A stretch of DNA of 64,000 nt, from NCBI RefSeq assembly GCF_001039355.2, contig NW_019775596.1:230723-294722 (forward strand), in the 5' to 3' direction. This stretch comes from Lingula anatina. Taxonomy: Eukaryota > Brachiopoda > Lingulata > Lingulida > Lingulidae. A program made the translations under genes and the position numbers. The notes under the pieces are model-generated. The model saw nothing but the letters and a program-made list of their open reading frames with translations. It had not been told where the DNA came from and made no database searches. Positions 25,801 through 39,971 of the stretch are shown here, piece after piece (position 1 is the stretch's first letter; every line of letters begins with the position of its first letter).

Positions 25801-26096
25801 TTATTTCCTAACACTAAGCAATTTATCAGGAACATTTGTTGAAAATGTTAACACTCATGCAAAATGAGCCAGGAGAGCCAGATCTCACCTCCATACAACT
25901 GCCCTGGTGTATAAAACTGTGGGTTGCCTTCGATGGAAACACTTATGGCAACCTCTCCTTGCTCAGGTCCTACCGCTTCCTGTTGACGATGATAGTTACA
26001 TAGGAAGAAGAACGGAGAGAGAAATGGCAGCCTCCCCTGAGAATCGCACGACTGAAGAGTCAGTAGCAGCAATGTGAGCACTTGTACATGTGACAT
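83..26096 (-). CDS. RELN: Reelin, N-terminal part (partial gene, continues past the left edge)
   Basis: Large secreted extracellular-matrix glycoprotein that in vertebrates signals through VLDLR/ApoER2 and controls neuron positioning. Exons read on the minus strand: 25889-26096, 24929-25172, [23063-23133, 21492-21597, 21158-21306, 20827-20926], 19711-19781, 18019-18124, 17680-17828, 17382-17481, 16281-16521, 15930-16075, 15254-15405, 14600-14715, 14059-14264, 13596-13724, 13200-13309, 12804-12867, 12256-12349, 11622-11764, 10906-11067, 10352-10588, 9782-9962, 9345-9463, 8840-8977, 8341-8527, 3407-3615, 1775-1934, 1331-1498, 867-1081, 83-231. All junctions are GT-AG and phases agree. The four bracketed exons repeat the next four and are probably an assembly duplicate. 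Without them the product to the edge is about 1,401 residues and aligns with human reelin nearly end to end, with the first EGF near residue 660 (human about 671). It starts with a signal peptide and Reeler domain, followed by subrepeat-EGF-subrepeat units. Five further reelin repeats would be expected beyond the window. Confidence 0.95.
2173..3078. mobile_element. 906-bp foldback element with long inverted repeats and 5-bp target duplication
   Basis: The arms, about 240 bp each (left from 2173, right ending 3078), are inverted copies: CAGGCCTACCCAACTACCAG on the left, CTGGTAGTTGGGTAGGCCTG on the right, continuing through CCGTTTTCAAGGTGTGTGTC and GCCACCTAGAACAAC. TTTCT flanks both sides (2168-2172 and 3079-3083). 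The arms hold small indels against each other. The centre carries a rearranged piece of the CGTACCGTTAGC element. No protein is encoded. It sits in the reelin intron between exons 3407-3615 and 1775-1934. Confidence 0.8.
4637..6930 (-). CDS. Secreted coiled-coil fibrinogen-related protein nested in a reelin intron
   Basis: Three exons on the minus strand: 6655-6930, 6207-6306 and 4637-5280 (stop codon at 4637-4639). All joins are GT-AG and in frame; the product is 339 residues. The start at 6928-6930 gives a short hydrophobic N-terminus, plausible as a signal peptide. Residues of about 60-120 are Gln/Glu/Leu-rich heptads typical of an oligomerising coiled coil. The C-terminal 215 residues form a fibrinogen C-terminal (FReD) domain: [53 protein letters not shown], a calcium-site-like HDNDQF, the second Cys pair and [20 protein letters not shown]. 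Such FREPs are abundant secreted lectin-like proteins in molluscs and are often implicated in immunity. The ligand cannot be read from sequence. It lies on the same strand as reelin, in the intron between reelin exons 8341-8527 and 3407-3615. Confidence 0.9.
7524..7590 (-). repeat. tRNA-like sequence (SINE head or tRNA pseudogene)
   Basis: On the minus strand the segment starts GGCCAGATAGCTCAGGCGGT, a good A box, and ends GGTCCCGGGTTCGTTTC, a B-box-like motif about 45 bases later. The 3' acceptor strand that should pair with GGCCAGA is missing, so it is not an intact tRNA gene. Its surroundings are AT-rich with no clear SINE tail. Confidence 0.5.
8341..11764 (-). CDS. RELN: Reelin exons: repeat 1 subrepeat B, repeat 2 subrepeat A and second EGF module
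   Basis: Exons 11622-11764, 10906-11067, 10352-10588, 9782-9962, 9345-9463, 8840-8977 and 8341-8527. Landmarks are [80 protein letters not shown] and [19 protein letters not shown] 2 is [27 protein letters not shown], split across 8840-8977 and 8341-8527. For exon 8840-8977 I chose the donor that keeps the EGF cysteines in frame (splits the Arg codon); an alternative GT a few bases earlier would break the frame. A (GA)n run lies in the intron just past the donor of exon 10906-11067. Confidence 0.94.
10842..10894. repeat. (GA)n microsatellite
   Basis: About 53 bases of pure GA/AG repeat in a reelin intron, ending 11 bases from the donor side of exon 10906-11067. Confidence 0.95.
12256..16075 (-). 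CDS. RELN: Reelin exons: linker end, repeat 1 subrepeat A and first EGF module
   Basis: Exons 15930-16075, 15254-15405, 14600-14715, 14059-14264, 13596-13724, 13200-13309, 12804-12867 and 12256-12349. Landmarks are [17 protein letters not shown], the BNR-like subrepeat core [13 protein letters not shown]...VRFYFAMG, the tryptophan-rich strand [14 protein letters not shown], the Asp-box-like [14 protein letters not shown] and RLRWRQVG. The EGF module is split over two exons: [16 protein letters not shown] in 12804-12867 and [11 protein letters not shown] in 12256-12349. The EGF falls near residue 660 if the four-exon duplicate is not counted. Confidence 0.94.
14840..15055. mobile_element. Divergent relative of the GATCGATCT MITE
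   Basis: Reelin intronic segment with TTTATTACCCCCTAACAGCTT, GGCAGGCATCTAAGCTGCTT and GGGGATAGATCGATC, which track the interior and right end of the copy at 49266 but with many changes. Boundaries are approximate. Confidence 0.45.
16281..19781 (-). CDS. RELN: Reelin exons: end of Reeler domain and linker with degenerate subrepeat
   Basis: Exons 19711-19781, 18019-18124, 17680-17828, 17382-17481 and 16281-16521. The first closes the Reeler domain. The second carries [16 protein letters not shown], like the vertebrate IHSDSIILRDDFDS. The third has the subrepeat pattern [13 protein letters not shown]...[12 protein letters not shown]. The fourth has [13 protein letters not shown] (vertebrate NNSADWIQLEKI). 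The fifth has CFKWQQ...[11 protein letters not shown] and [13 protein letters not shown]. This corresponds to vertebrate reelin residues of about 170-440, between the Reeler domain and repeat 1. Confidence 0.93.
16892..17209. mobile_element. Inverted-repeat element, CGTACCGTTAGCTTACGG family, full copy
   Basis: A 318-bp non-autonomous element with terminal inverted repeats of roughly 65-70 bp. The left end TAAACATGAAAATTCTCAG...CGTACCGTTAGCTTACGG reappears reversed at the right end, CCGTAAGCTAACGGTACGG...CTGAGAATTTTCATGTTTA. It lies in the reelin intron between exons 17382-17481 and 16281-16521. I found no open reading frame and no certain target-site duplication. A second copy is at 20377-20656 and a rearranged one at about 2531-2790. 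Confidence 0.8.
16930..19956. repeat. Duplicated segment, copy A
   Basis: Near-identical to 20377-23322 across exons and introns, with scattered substitutions and small indels. Copy A has the extra 167-bp element at 19127-19293. It stops matching after AGAACAAGGAA at 19956. Bases 19957-20375 are unique in the window and contain no recognisable gene. Confidence 0.92.
19127..19293. mobile_element. 167-bp MITE with CAGGGGCGTAACCAG ends and 5-bp target duplication GTAAG
   Basis: Perfect 15-bp inverted repeats CAGGGGCGTAACCAG/CTGGTTACGCCCCTG bound the element, flanked by GTAAG at 19122-19126 and 19294-19298. The duplicate intron copy near 22635-22650 has the empty site (CAGAGTAAGTACCAAACC) with a single GTAAG. 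That defines the element ends and target duplication exactly and shows a recent, probably polymorphic insertion. Confidence 0.88.
20376..20376. other. Single-base assembly gap (N)
   Basis: An isolated N joins unique sequence to the inside of an inverted-repeat element exactly where duplicated copy B begins. It probably stands for a contig join, not one unread base. Confidence 0.85.
20377..20656. mobile_element. Same inverted-repeat element, truncated at the N gap
   Basis: Nearly identical to 16930-17209 but lacking the outer 38 bases of the left inverted repeat. The sequence passes straight from unrelated DNA through the single N at 20376 into the middle of the repeat. The abrupt start is what a contig end would look like, not a transposition event. 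Confidence 0.8.
20827..23133 (-). CDS. RELN: Second copy of four reelin exons (probable haplotype duplicate)
   Basis: Exons 23063-23133, 21492-21597, 21158-21306 and 20827-20926 match 19711-19781, 18019-18124, 17680-17828 and 17382-17481 in length and splice sites. They total 426 nt (142 codons), start and end in phase 2, and contain no stops, so either copy or both would splice in frame. Coding differences are few: one copy has Tyr where the other has Phe (exon 20827 against 17382), Gly against Arg (exon 21158 against 17680, Gly as in vertebrates), and Val against Ile (exon 21492 against 18019). The introns are also near-identical. Exon 23063-23133 encodes only the tail of the Reeler domain (GQQVLFKDI...LCERG). 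Inserting it again after the following exons would make no structural sense, so I read these as the second allele of one set. Confidence 0.85.
24929..26096 (-). CDS. RELN: Reelin exons 1-2: signal peptide and most of the Reeler domain
   Basis: Exon 1 (25889-26096, ends in phase 1) starts at the ATG at 26094-26096. It gives a hydrophobic signal peptide rich in Leu, then the reelin hallmark [14 protein letters not shown] and the start of the Reeler fold ([14 protein letters not shown]). Exon 2 (24929-25172, ends in phase 2) continues with [12 protein letters not shown], the conserved Cys in NYMCSM, and [18 protein letters not shown]. Both match vertebrate reelin closely in content and order. 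The last strand of the Reeler domain lies in the next exon (19711-19781 or its twin 23063-23133). Confidence 0.95.
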
Positions 26097-29000
26097 CGTG
26101 CCTGATTTTACGCCTGGAATGAACCATTAACAACGTCAAATGCTTGTCCCTGTTTTTGTGACATAAAACTCAGGAAACTTAATTTCAGCACACATCAGTT
26201 GTAAGTCAGCCAAACAGTCTCTTTTAAAAATCAGCACTTAAAAGACCTGAACAATGGGGAATAGTTTCCTAGATGAATAAATAAACATATCTAATTGTTT
26301 TAAAACATTGCAGAGTTTGGGGAGGAATAATATTTTAGTTGCAAGAGGCATCTTTCAGCTTCTGTAGTTTCAGGTTTTGAAAACATACCAGTGGTATTTT
26401 GTCAACAAACAATCTAGGTGTCATCTACTACTGTGGTTTCCACTTCAATAAAAGTAATTGCAGTTGTAAATCTGGGTTCAGGACAAACTATATGACTTTT
26501 ACCAAAAGAAAAAAAAACAGTTGGCAAATAAAAACAAAAAAATTCACATCATCTTGTCACATTTTGGAAAGTGCCAAATAACTTCATATCCCTGCTTCTA
26601 AAACTAAATCAATGACATTTCCTCTATTAACTGACAGATTCTTATTGCTACTTTGAAAAGTATAAAAAAAATAACTTCTTATCTGACACTTACTTTTTCA
26701 AGCTTTCACGTTCCTCAGATAAAAAAAAAGTTTCCTTCTCTTTCCCCTCACTGCTGGAGCGTATGCTGCAGGAAACTTGGGTCCCATTTCCTTTTATGAT
26801 TCCTTTTTCATAATGCTTTTTTTCCCCTTAGACACCAAATTCCAAATAGCAAGGACTTCAGTGTGAAATTTCAAGCCTGTTTCTTCCAAACACAGCAATA
26901 TGGGACTCTTCTACGATAAGTAATTTCAAATCTCATAATACAGTTCACAGTTATGTACTTCTAATATATGGCCAAAAAATATGGATTTCTAATCATGATT
27001 TAATGATGATAAAAATGCTGGGGCCCAATCTTTTAGAAGAATGCCACATTCAATAATGTGAAATTATCAAAATGATCACACAGAGACAAATTTATCTATC
27101 AAGGCGACCTTTCTACTTCATTTCAGTGCTTTTAATAGGCATCTCTTCACTTCACTTGGAAGGATCTCAAAAATCAAAATTTCGGCGATAAATAGTGAAG
27201 TGGAGCCACTCAAGATAGACAGATTGAAAATGTCACTATCAGTACCGGAAAATAAACCAGAGAGTAAAGTTTATAAGCATTGCACTAAATCACAAACAAC
27301 ACAATGTTTAAACCACCTTAAAGGCATTTCTGTGTTCTACCCATAAACAGTGACAGTGTTTTCCTCTCTTGTACGACAGCTTTAAGACAACTTTCTCTAG
27401 TATTGTTTACCAACTGGACTTGCCAGTGGCTCATGACTGTTACCAGGTGGGAGGGGTATACTGATTACACCCTAAAACATAGTTTAAGTTATTTTGGACA
27501 CTGATTAATTACATCTATTCTTCAAATGCCACTCTGGCCCTGGTGAATACACAGTAAATCACACATTTCAGGAAGCAACATGTATACAAGCTTCATGGTA
27601 AGAAAAAAAGAAAAAAAACTTGATACAAGAAAATAAAGACTTTATTACACAGTTTCTGATAGCAGAACCCTGCTGTGAGTTCACTTCTTATCAGTGTAAC
27701 ATGGCACAAAGAGATGTAACTTTACAGCTGTTTGCCCCATTTCTCAGCAACCGATAAGGAAAATCATCCCAAAGTTCAAATTACTTTCATATGTGTGCAT
27801 GTGTGTCTGCATATATCTAAAATTCAGATCATTTTCATGTCTGTGTATATATTTGATGTATGTTATGCTAATGTCAGTATTTACAATAGCCAGCACATTA
27901 CTCACAAAAACACGCAACTGAACTCACAACTCAATCATTCAAAACACCCGAATCCCAATGTTTTCAAGATCAAAATTTTAATATTTTCTTATAAAAATAA
28001 AGCACATCCAGCCATTGTCATTTCACCTTACTCAGTAGTTAATGATTTTGACATTAATTTTTTTTTAAATAAAGTTTTAACATTTTACTCATGGGGCAGT
28101 AAGTCATATTACAAAATTTATGTTATCAGTGATTGAAAAAAATTGCTTCCAGGCTTACTGAAATGAGAATGTTAAGTTAGGAGTTGTGCCTCCTACCAAC
28201 ACAATCCTATGTATCTCAACCACTGCAATGTGTGAAAATCAATAATGCAACATTTTTCACAGCCGCTTTCAAGGCCAAACATTGTTAATTTTTTTAATCT
28301 TCCAATGATGGCCAAACCTTTTTTGAAACACATATGTTTCAATGTTAAATTTACTTTATTTCCAGATGAGGATGGCAGTCAGCCCAATCACAAAGTTACC
28401 CTCTTCACTCCCTTGCACATGTTGCATGCCACATTTTATAACCATTGGTACAAGTAGCAACTGATTTTATGTTAAACTTTAAATCCCCACAATTATTGCA
28501 AAATAGTACCATTTAAGGTTGGTAATACTTGCTGCTGCCTCTCCATCCCATAACAGTATCTATGGAAGATCTTGTTTGACAGTGATGGGCTTAACAGAGA
28601 CAAATTCACATTTAAGTTTGGTCATTACTGTAGAGTTTTTTATCTTGTGATTGATCACATAAGTATTGTACATATGCACAAGAGATTTGGAATAAACCAG
28701 TAGTAAAAAGATGCAATTACTTGCTGCCTCTCTTAACATATCCCATAGGCCATAATAGTCCTCTCTTGTCTGACAATGACACGCTAGCAGAAAAACATTC
28801 ACCAGAGCAGAATTAATACTGGCATCTATGTGTTTAGTCTTTCTAAAACAAGACAATATACTTGCTTCTGCCTCTCTATCCAATAGTTATATCTTCCCGT
28901 TAGACATACAAAAGCTCAATAGAAAAATATCAATATTTAATATTGAAAATCTCCTCTTCAGTAGGTATAAAACAAGACAATACTTGCTGATGCATCCCTA

Positions 29001-29109
29001 CATATGAGAACAGTACATTCCTATCTGATAGGTCAGGGGATCTTCCCTGCTGATGGTTACTTGTTTTCCTGTTGATTTCCCAAGTTTCTCCAATCACAAT
29101 TATGTAGTT
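26097..29109. other. Intergenic region between reelin start and ORC5 end
   Basis: AT-rich DNA with no recognised gene. Going left it should contain the reelin promoter and 5' UTR; going right, the ORC5 3' UTR and the degenerate tandem units at 28525-29040. An open frame at 27732-28136 (134 codons) is low-complexity and matches no family I know. Confidence 0.6.
28525..29040. repeat. Four degenerate tandem units with ACTTGCTGCTGCCTCT core
   Basis: Units begin near 28525, 28713, 28856 and 28979 with variants of AATACTTGCTGCTGCCTCTC, followed by a CCCATA/CCAATA word and a TCTGACA/TTTGACA-type word. Two units are preceded by TAAAACAAGACAAT. Unit length is 120-190 bp and divergence is high. They lie just downstream of the ORC5 stop codon. 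Confidence 0.5.
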
Positions 29110-34810
<5,701 letters not shown>

Positions 34811-36084
34811 TTTTATTTACAGGCTGTGCCGGGCCTCATTGGGGTGTTTTGTTCTTAAAATAAAAAAGACCACTTGAAAGAATTAGCTGAAAGAAAACAT
34901 GTAGCATTTGAAACACTGAGTACTGTACTAGAATGTATTAATAATATTTTTGCTAATATTTTGTATGTACCATATTTAATGCGGCAAGAAGACAAAATTG
35001 TCAAAAGTTAGCGAGCACTTCCGAAATTCCTCTTCATATAATTTTTCCATTCCATGCATTATATGTTAGACAGTACAGTACACGTAATCAAAGCAAACTT
35101 TCCATAAAGGGCATTCTTAAGGACTAAAACTTGAAGGGAAAGAGAGCAAACTTGCCACATATTCGAAGCAGCCGCCGCACGTGTGCATCCATGAAAAGCA
35201 CCTCCAGTAATGATCTAATTGGTGAATGTGGCGTTCACTAAAATAGTGACAGGAAATGGAGCTGTCGAAGTTGTAAAACCAAATTGCCTTTCCGTTTAAA
35301 AACTAAAATATCTTCAGACAAGTAATAATTACATGTTATTAAGAGTGCAAACTTATTTATTCATTTATTCAAGTTAATTTCCCATTTCTCACCCGGCTAC
35401 ATAGAAAATTAGGAGAGAATGTCTGCTTGACAGGTAGGTAAATTACTCGTCTCAAACTTTGAGTAGAGGTTCAGGTATATTGTTTTAGTTCATGCGAAAC
35501 ATACATCTTGTCAAATACATGATTCAGACTAAGATTTTATGCAGGGCATGTTTTACATCTTAATGCCTTCTTAGTCACCATTAAGGGTTTGGAATTGTCA
35601 CCTGTGAAAAAGTGGGTCACCAAACCTGTTTTATTGTTGACATTTTATTCAGGGGGGTGATTGGCAGTTCCTGCTATTTGCGTTTTTGTAAAGGATTAAA
35701 GTGCAAAATCATTTTTATCTAATAATTTTTTGTTTATCTTTTGTGTTAATCTTCATAGTTTCATGAGGGCTTAGTATATTAAAGGGTCCCTAAATTGTAA
35801 ACAAAGTTGAAAATTTTCCCACCAGCCCTCCCCGAAACACGTAAATACGTCTTGTGTTTTAATATGAAATGATATATTATACCTTTCAAGCTTGCCCATA
35901 GCGCACCCTGTCTTGCTGCACTGGCTCAGACAAAAAAGGGATTTCCACAGCAACAGGTGACCGGGCAACAAGAAGAAGATTCTTTCTAAAGATACCTTTT
36001 GAACAGTCATTAGGAGCTTGGACTTTACAACAGACGAGTGAAAATAGTGTTTTGTGGATAGCTTGAGAAGATAATTGTTCAAAA
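34811..36084. promoter_or_regulatory. Shared divergent promoter region between ORC5 and LHFPL3-like
   Basis: The 1,274 bases between the ORC5 start codon (minus) and the LHFPL start codon (plus) must hold both 5' UTRs and both core promoters unless distal upstream exons exist. I see no clear TATA box at a convincing distance and no repeat element. The stretch at about 35160-35230 is more GC-rich than its surroundings. No other gene is visible here. Confidence 0.4.
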
Positions 36085-39000
36085 ATGTATCAGGAAACAA
36101 CAACATGGGAATCTCGCACTTATGAATATCACAACAAATACGTACGAAATTATCGAGCTATTGGTGTGCTATGGGCCATCCTGACTGTGTGCTTCGTTAT
36201 CATCAACATTGTGGTGTTTGTTCAGCCACAGTGGATTGGAGACACGGGGAGTATTGATGCCGCAGGGTATGGCCATTTTGGTCTGTATCGCCACTGTGCG
36301 TTGAGGTCCAACGAAGCCCTTGTGTGCTCTGGTGGCATTGATAACTGGGATACGATACTATCGCCAGCATTTAAGGCAGCGACAGCGTTCATCGGACTCT
36401 CTGCACTGTTCATACTGCTGTGCATTTGCTGCTTCCTGCTATTCTTTTTCCTTAGAGCATACTATGTGTTTTATATATGTGGAACTATACAGGCACTGTC
36501 AGGTAAGCTTACTATAGTACATTATATTCTGTTGTTATTACAAGTTTTGTATACTTGTACTTGACAATTACACTACTCTTGTGGGGAAAAAGTTTCATTT
36601 CCTGGGTTATAACATGGATTTGTGAACCAAAAGGGAATCCTGTTACTAGTAATTGTATCAGTCATGTATGTAATATTATTTACTAGTTAAATATGTGATA
36701 AAATCAATCGGGCATGTTAAAAAAATGATGTAATATATTCAGTTTTCTGGGTTCATAGACTGGCAACCTTGGATTAGTTATAGAATCAACTACGTAGAAT
36801 TGACACTGCAATATATTGAGTGTTCCAAAAGTGACAGCTAATACCTCAAAATATTAATACTACAAATATAAATAAACTGCTTTATAATATAAATTTAATC
36901 ACTTGGATAAAAGTTATACCTTAAAAATCCTTTTTGAGTCTTGATATCCCGAATGTACAAATGATTAATCTCCAAGACTTTATCCTTATCACTACTTATA
37001 GATATGGTGACATTATTTACGAATATTTAGGATGCTTTCTGGTCTTATCATTCTAGACATCATCTCAGGTACTCAATCATAAAATTTTGTCGAATTTTTG
37101 AAAATAATAACAAGTCAGATGACCCATACATGTAGGTTTTTGGATTTGTATCTTCTAATATCTGCATGGAAGTCATGAAACTCAACCTCCCCTATTATCA
37201 GTAAAGGTTTTCGGTACAAATAGGGATTTAGGTTGCATAATATAGTAATATAACTGGCAGATTTCATTTAAAAAAAAAACAATTGTTGTGTAGTTTTTAA
37301 CAGTGGGAATAGGTTTAACACATTGATAATTAAGTCTTTCCCTGCATTTCAGTCATTGTGTGTTCCTAGGCTATGTAACTGTTATCTTAAAAAACACCAT
37401 ATGAAGTTTAATTATAGGTATTCTTTTTAAGTACTTCACTCAATATATTGGAACAACATGGATTGATGATTCCTCCCCATACAAGGTTTTGCTAATAATA
37501 ACTAAAATTCCAGTTCTGAAAAGTAAGTTGGAATTGTGTCGGAAAATACATTGTTGTGAGTATTCGAAAATGATAAATAGTGCAAAAAAAAAAAAAAATG
37601 AAAAATTAGAAAAATTGTGATGTTTGAAAATGTCAAGTAATAACCATAATTATTTGTGATTTTTTTTCCAGTCCTGTGTATGTTCCTGGGTTGTGTCATC
37701 TACCCAGCAGGCTGGGACCATCTTATTGTCTACAATGTGTGCAAAGGGGGTCTTTATAACGCTGGCGTCTGTCAGATTCGCTGGGCGTTCATTCTCGCCA
37801 TCATCGGCATCTTTGATATTCTCTTTCTGTGCATCCTGGCCTTTGTTCTGGCACTGAAATATCCTAAGGCACTACCAACGTATTACAAGAGTGAGACGAT
37901 GACTAAATGTAAGTGTTCTGCTTTAAACTTAGCATTTTCAAATAATTGGCCTTATTTTGACATGATTTAGTTGAAATCAAAGTTTGTTTTCAATCCTACA
38001 AGATCTTTTGATAACTAATATGAAGTTACATCTACTTGTGAGAGAGAGCTGTCTTTGGCCAGTAAGCTGTGTAATTATTTGTGTAACTTTTGTTGAAAAA
38101 AAAAATGCCATAATCCTCGCTTATTAACCTTTGCATTAACTTTCATTAACTTCCATATCTCATTAACCATACTCTTTAAATATGGTAACTATATTTTGTA
38201 AATAAAGTAAATGTGCTAAGTTACTTTGTTTCTGCGTGTGTGTGTGTGTGTGTTACCTATACCCGCTGATTTAACTCTATATATTTCTTTTACTGTAACC
38301 TGATGTCCACCATTATTATTTTGCAAGGATCAATTTTTTTCTCAAAACACCAAATTATTATTTTTTTATTTTATTGAATATAAGTGTCTTTGACGTTTTT
38401 TACTTTATTTCATTTACATATTTTTTAGGGGGTGGGGAGCTTTATAATTGATTAACAGAAGACTCATATGTTATATGGCTAAAATATGTGTACTGGTATT
38501 GTCCACAGAATGAAAGCATCACTATGTCTCGTTTTATATTAGAATCAGACACTCACTGTAAAATCCTCCTGTAAACCTTTTGTTAAGTTGTCAGTGCTAT
38601 GACCGATAGGTGACACAACATTGATTGCTGACCATGAGTGAGACATGAGGTGTGCATAGCCTGAGTTAAAACATGATTATTTTTATCACCATAACCATAC
38701 TGATTGCGACCTTAGAAGTAAAATAGTATTTCATAATCACCCTATTTTCTACTTAGCTCCTGCTGTTGTAGAGGTGAGAGAGGAAAGTGATACTTCACTC
38801 TGAGTATGTTCTGTTTTCTTGGTCACATTTTGTTTATTTATTTGGGACCATTTACTCACTGACACTTTTATTTTCAATTTCTGCTTTTACCATGCTTCTG
38901 CTTGGATATATATTAAGTTAACATTGCACCAGCCCTGCTATGGCTGCCTTTGCCTTTCACCAGCTCATGATCATACGGATAAAAGCTGATTCCAGTGTGT

Positions 39001-39971
39001 CATTATTGAGTTTTTGGAAAACTGCCTTTGGTTGGGCTTGATTTTAGTGCAAATCAAGACATTCCTGTTAACTAAATTTTTAGTGAGAAGTGGAAATCAC
39101 TTTGTGAAAATTTGTCATTATGATCTGTTAAATTACTTTCTTTACATTTCTAATTTTTTAGAGTTACACACTATTTATTGAATTTAATTGCTTTATTGAG
39201 TAGTGTCAGCCTTCAGAATCTTTAAGACCAAAATGTATTTTCTACAATTTGAATTTTTTTCTTCAATTTGCATGTTTTAATTAGTAATATCTCTCAGAAG
39301 ACAATGCCTTTTTCCTGTTTATGACATAGTTGATAAGTTCTCAAGATGCATGTTTAATTCAAGATGCATGTTTAATAAAATATCACTTTTAGGGTTCCTA
39401 TATTCTCCTATATCATAATATTACTCTATAGTAGTTAAGATTACATTGGAGAAGCCCGAGATCATTTTTAGATATTATACCCAGTTTTCTTTACTGCAAC
39501 TGCTTCATGTAAATTGAATGCTGTTAATTACTGTCATGAATGATACAGGCAAGATTAAGGAAAGTGTTTGATCAATTTTGAAATTACATAACTGAAAAAC
39601 CTTTAACCTTTATTATGGCTTGCTTGTACTATGAAAGCTTTGAACTAGCAACTAGCACTAAAACAATAACTAACAGATACCTTATCTTACATTCTATTTG
39701 TCAGAAAGCAATTTTTTTAATCTCAGAAATTAACAGATTGACACCCCTCAGATTCTTAATGATATTTTATTCTACTTTAGCGGAGATGAATGGCTACCAC
39801 TACGACACTGCCTCGGACAAGAAATCCAATATGGCGATCAACCCTGTGATGATGATGCCACCACCTCCACACGAGGCAGATCGTTATTCGGAGTACTCTC
39901 ATCGCAGCGACCCTGCACGTTCCAGACGTTTGGATCCACATCACAAGGGAAGATCTGATTTCCAGCTGTAG
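36085..39971 (+). CDS. LHFPL3: LHFPL3/4-type tetraspan membrane protein
   Basis: Exons 36085-36502, 37672-37908 and 39781-39971, each junction in phase 1, giving 281 residues. LHFPL proteins are claudin-superfamily membrane proteins; vertebrate LHFPL3/4 partner with GABA-A receptor and other synaptic complexes, and LHFPL5 with the hair-cell channel. Four membrane segments lie at about 25-46, 101-123, 129-150 and 178-200. The first extracellular loop has the claudin-like pattern W50, GLY 66-68, C71 and C81. [40 protein letters not shown] and [10 protein letters not shown] match LHFPL3/4 closely. The cytoplasmic tail is long (MMMPPPP, Ser/Arg-rich) and ends in DFQL. I chose LHFPL3 over LHFPL4 because of its place next to ORC5; from sequence alone it may be pro-orthologous to both. 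Confidence 0.9.
38757..38803 (+). CDS. LHFPL3: Possible alternative last exon of the LHFPL3-like gene
   Basis: A good acceptor (pyrimidine-rich, then TTAG) precedes 38757. In the phase 1 required by exon 37672-37908 the reading continues [15 protein letters not shown] and stops at 38801-38803, giving a 233-residue form, close to the length of vertebrate LHFPL3. The end T-S-L fits a class I PDZ ligand. Splicing out of it at the internal GTGAG would shift the frame into an early stop in exon 39781, so it works only as a terminal exon. No transcript evidence is available here. Confidence 0.5.

Noticed and set aside
27732-28136. 134-codon open frame upstream of reelin
   Set aside because: AT-rich, His/Ile/Lys-heavy composition, no recognisable domain, no splice or promoter support; expected by chance in such sequence.
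38757-38773. 17-base internal microexon of the LHFPL3-like gene ending at GTGAGAG
   Set aside because: Including it shifts the frame so that exon 39781 reads into an immediate stop; the same acceptor works better as a terminal exon.
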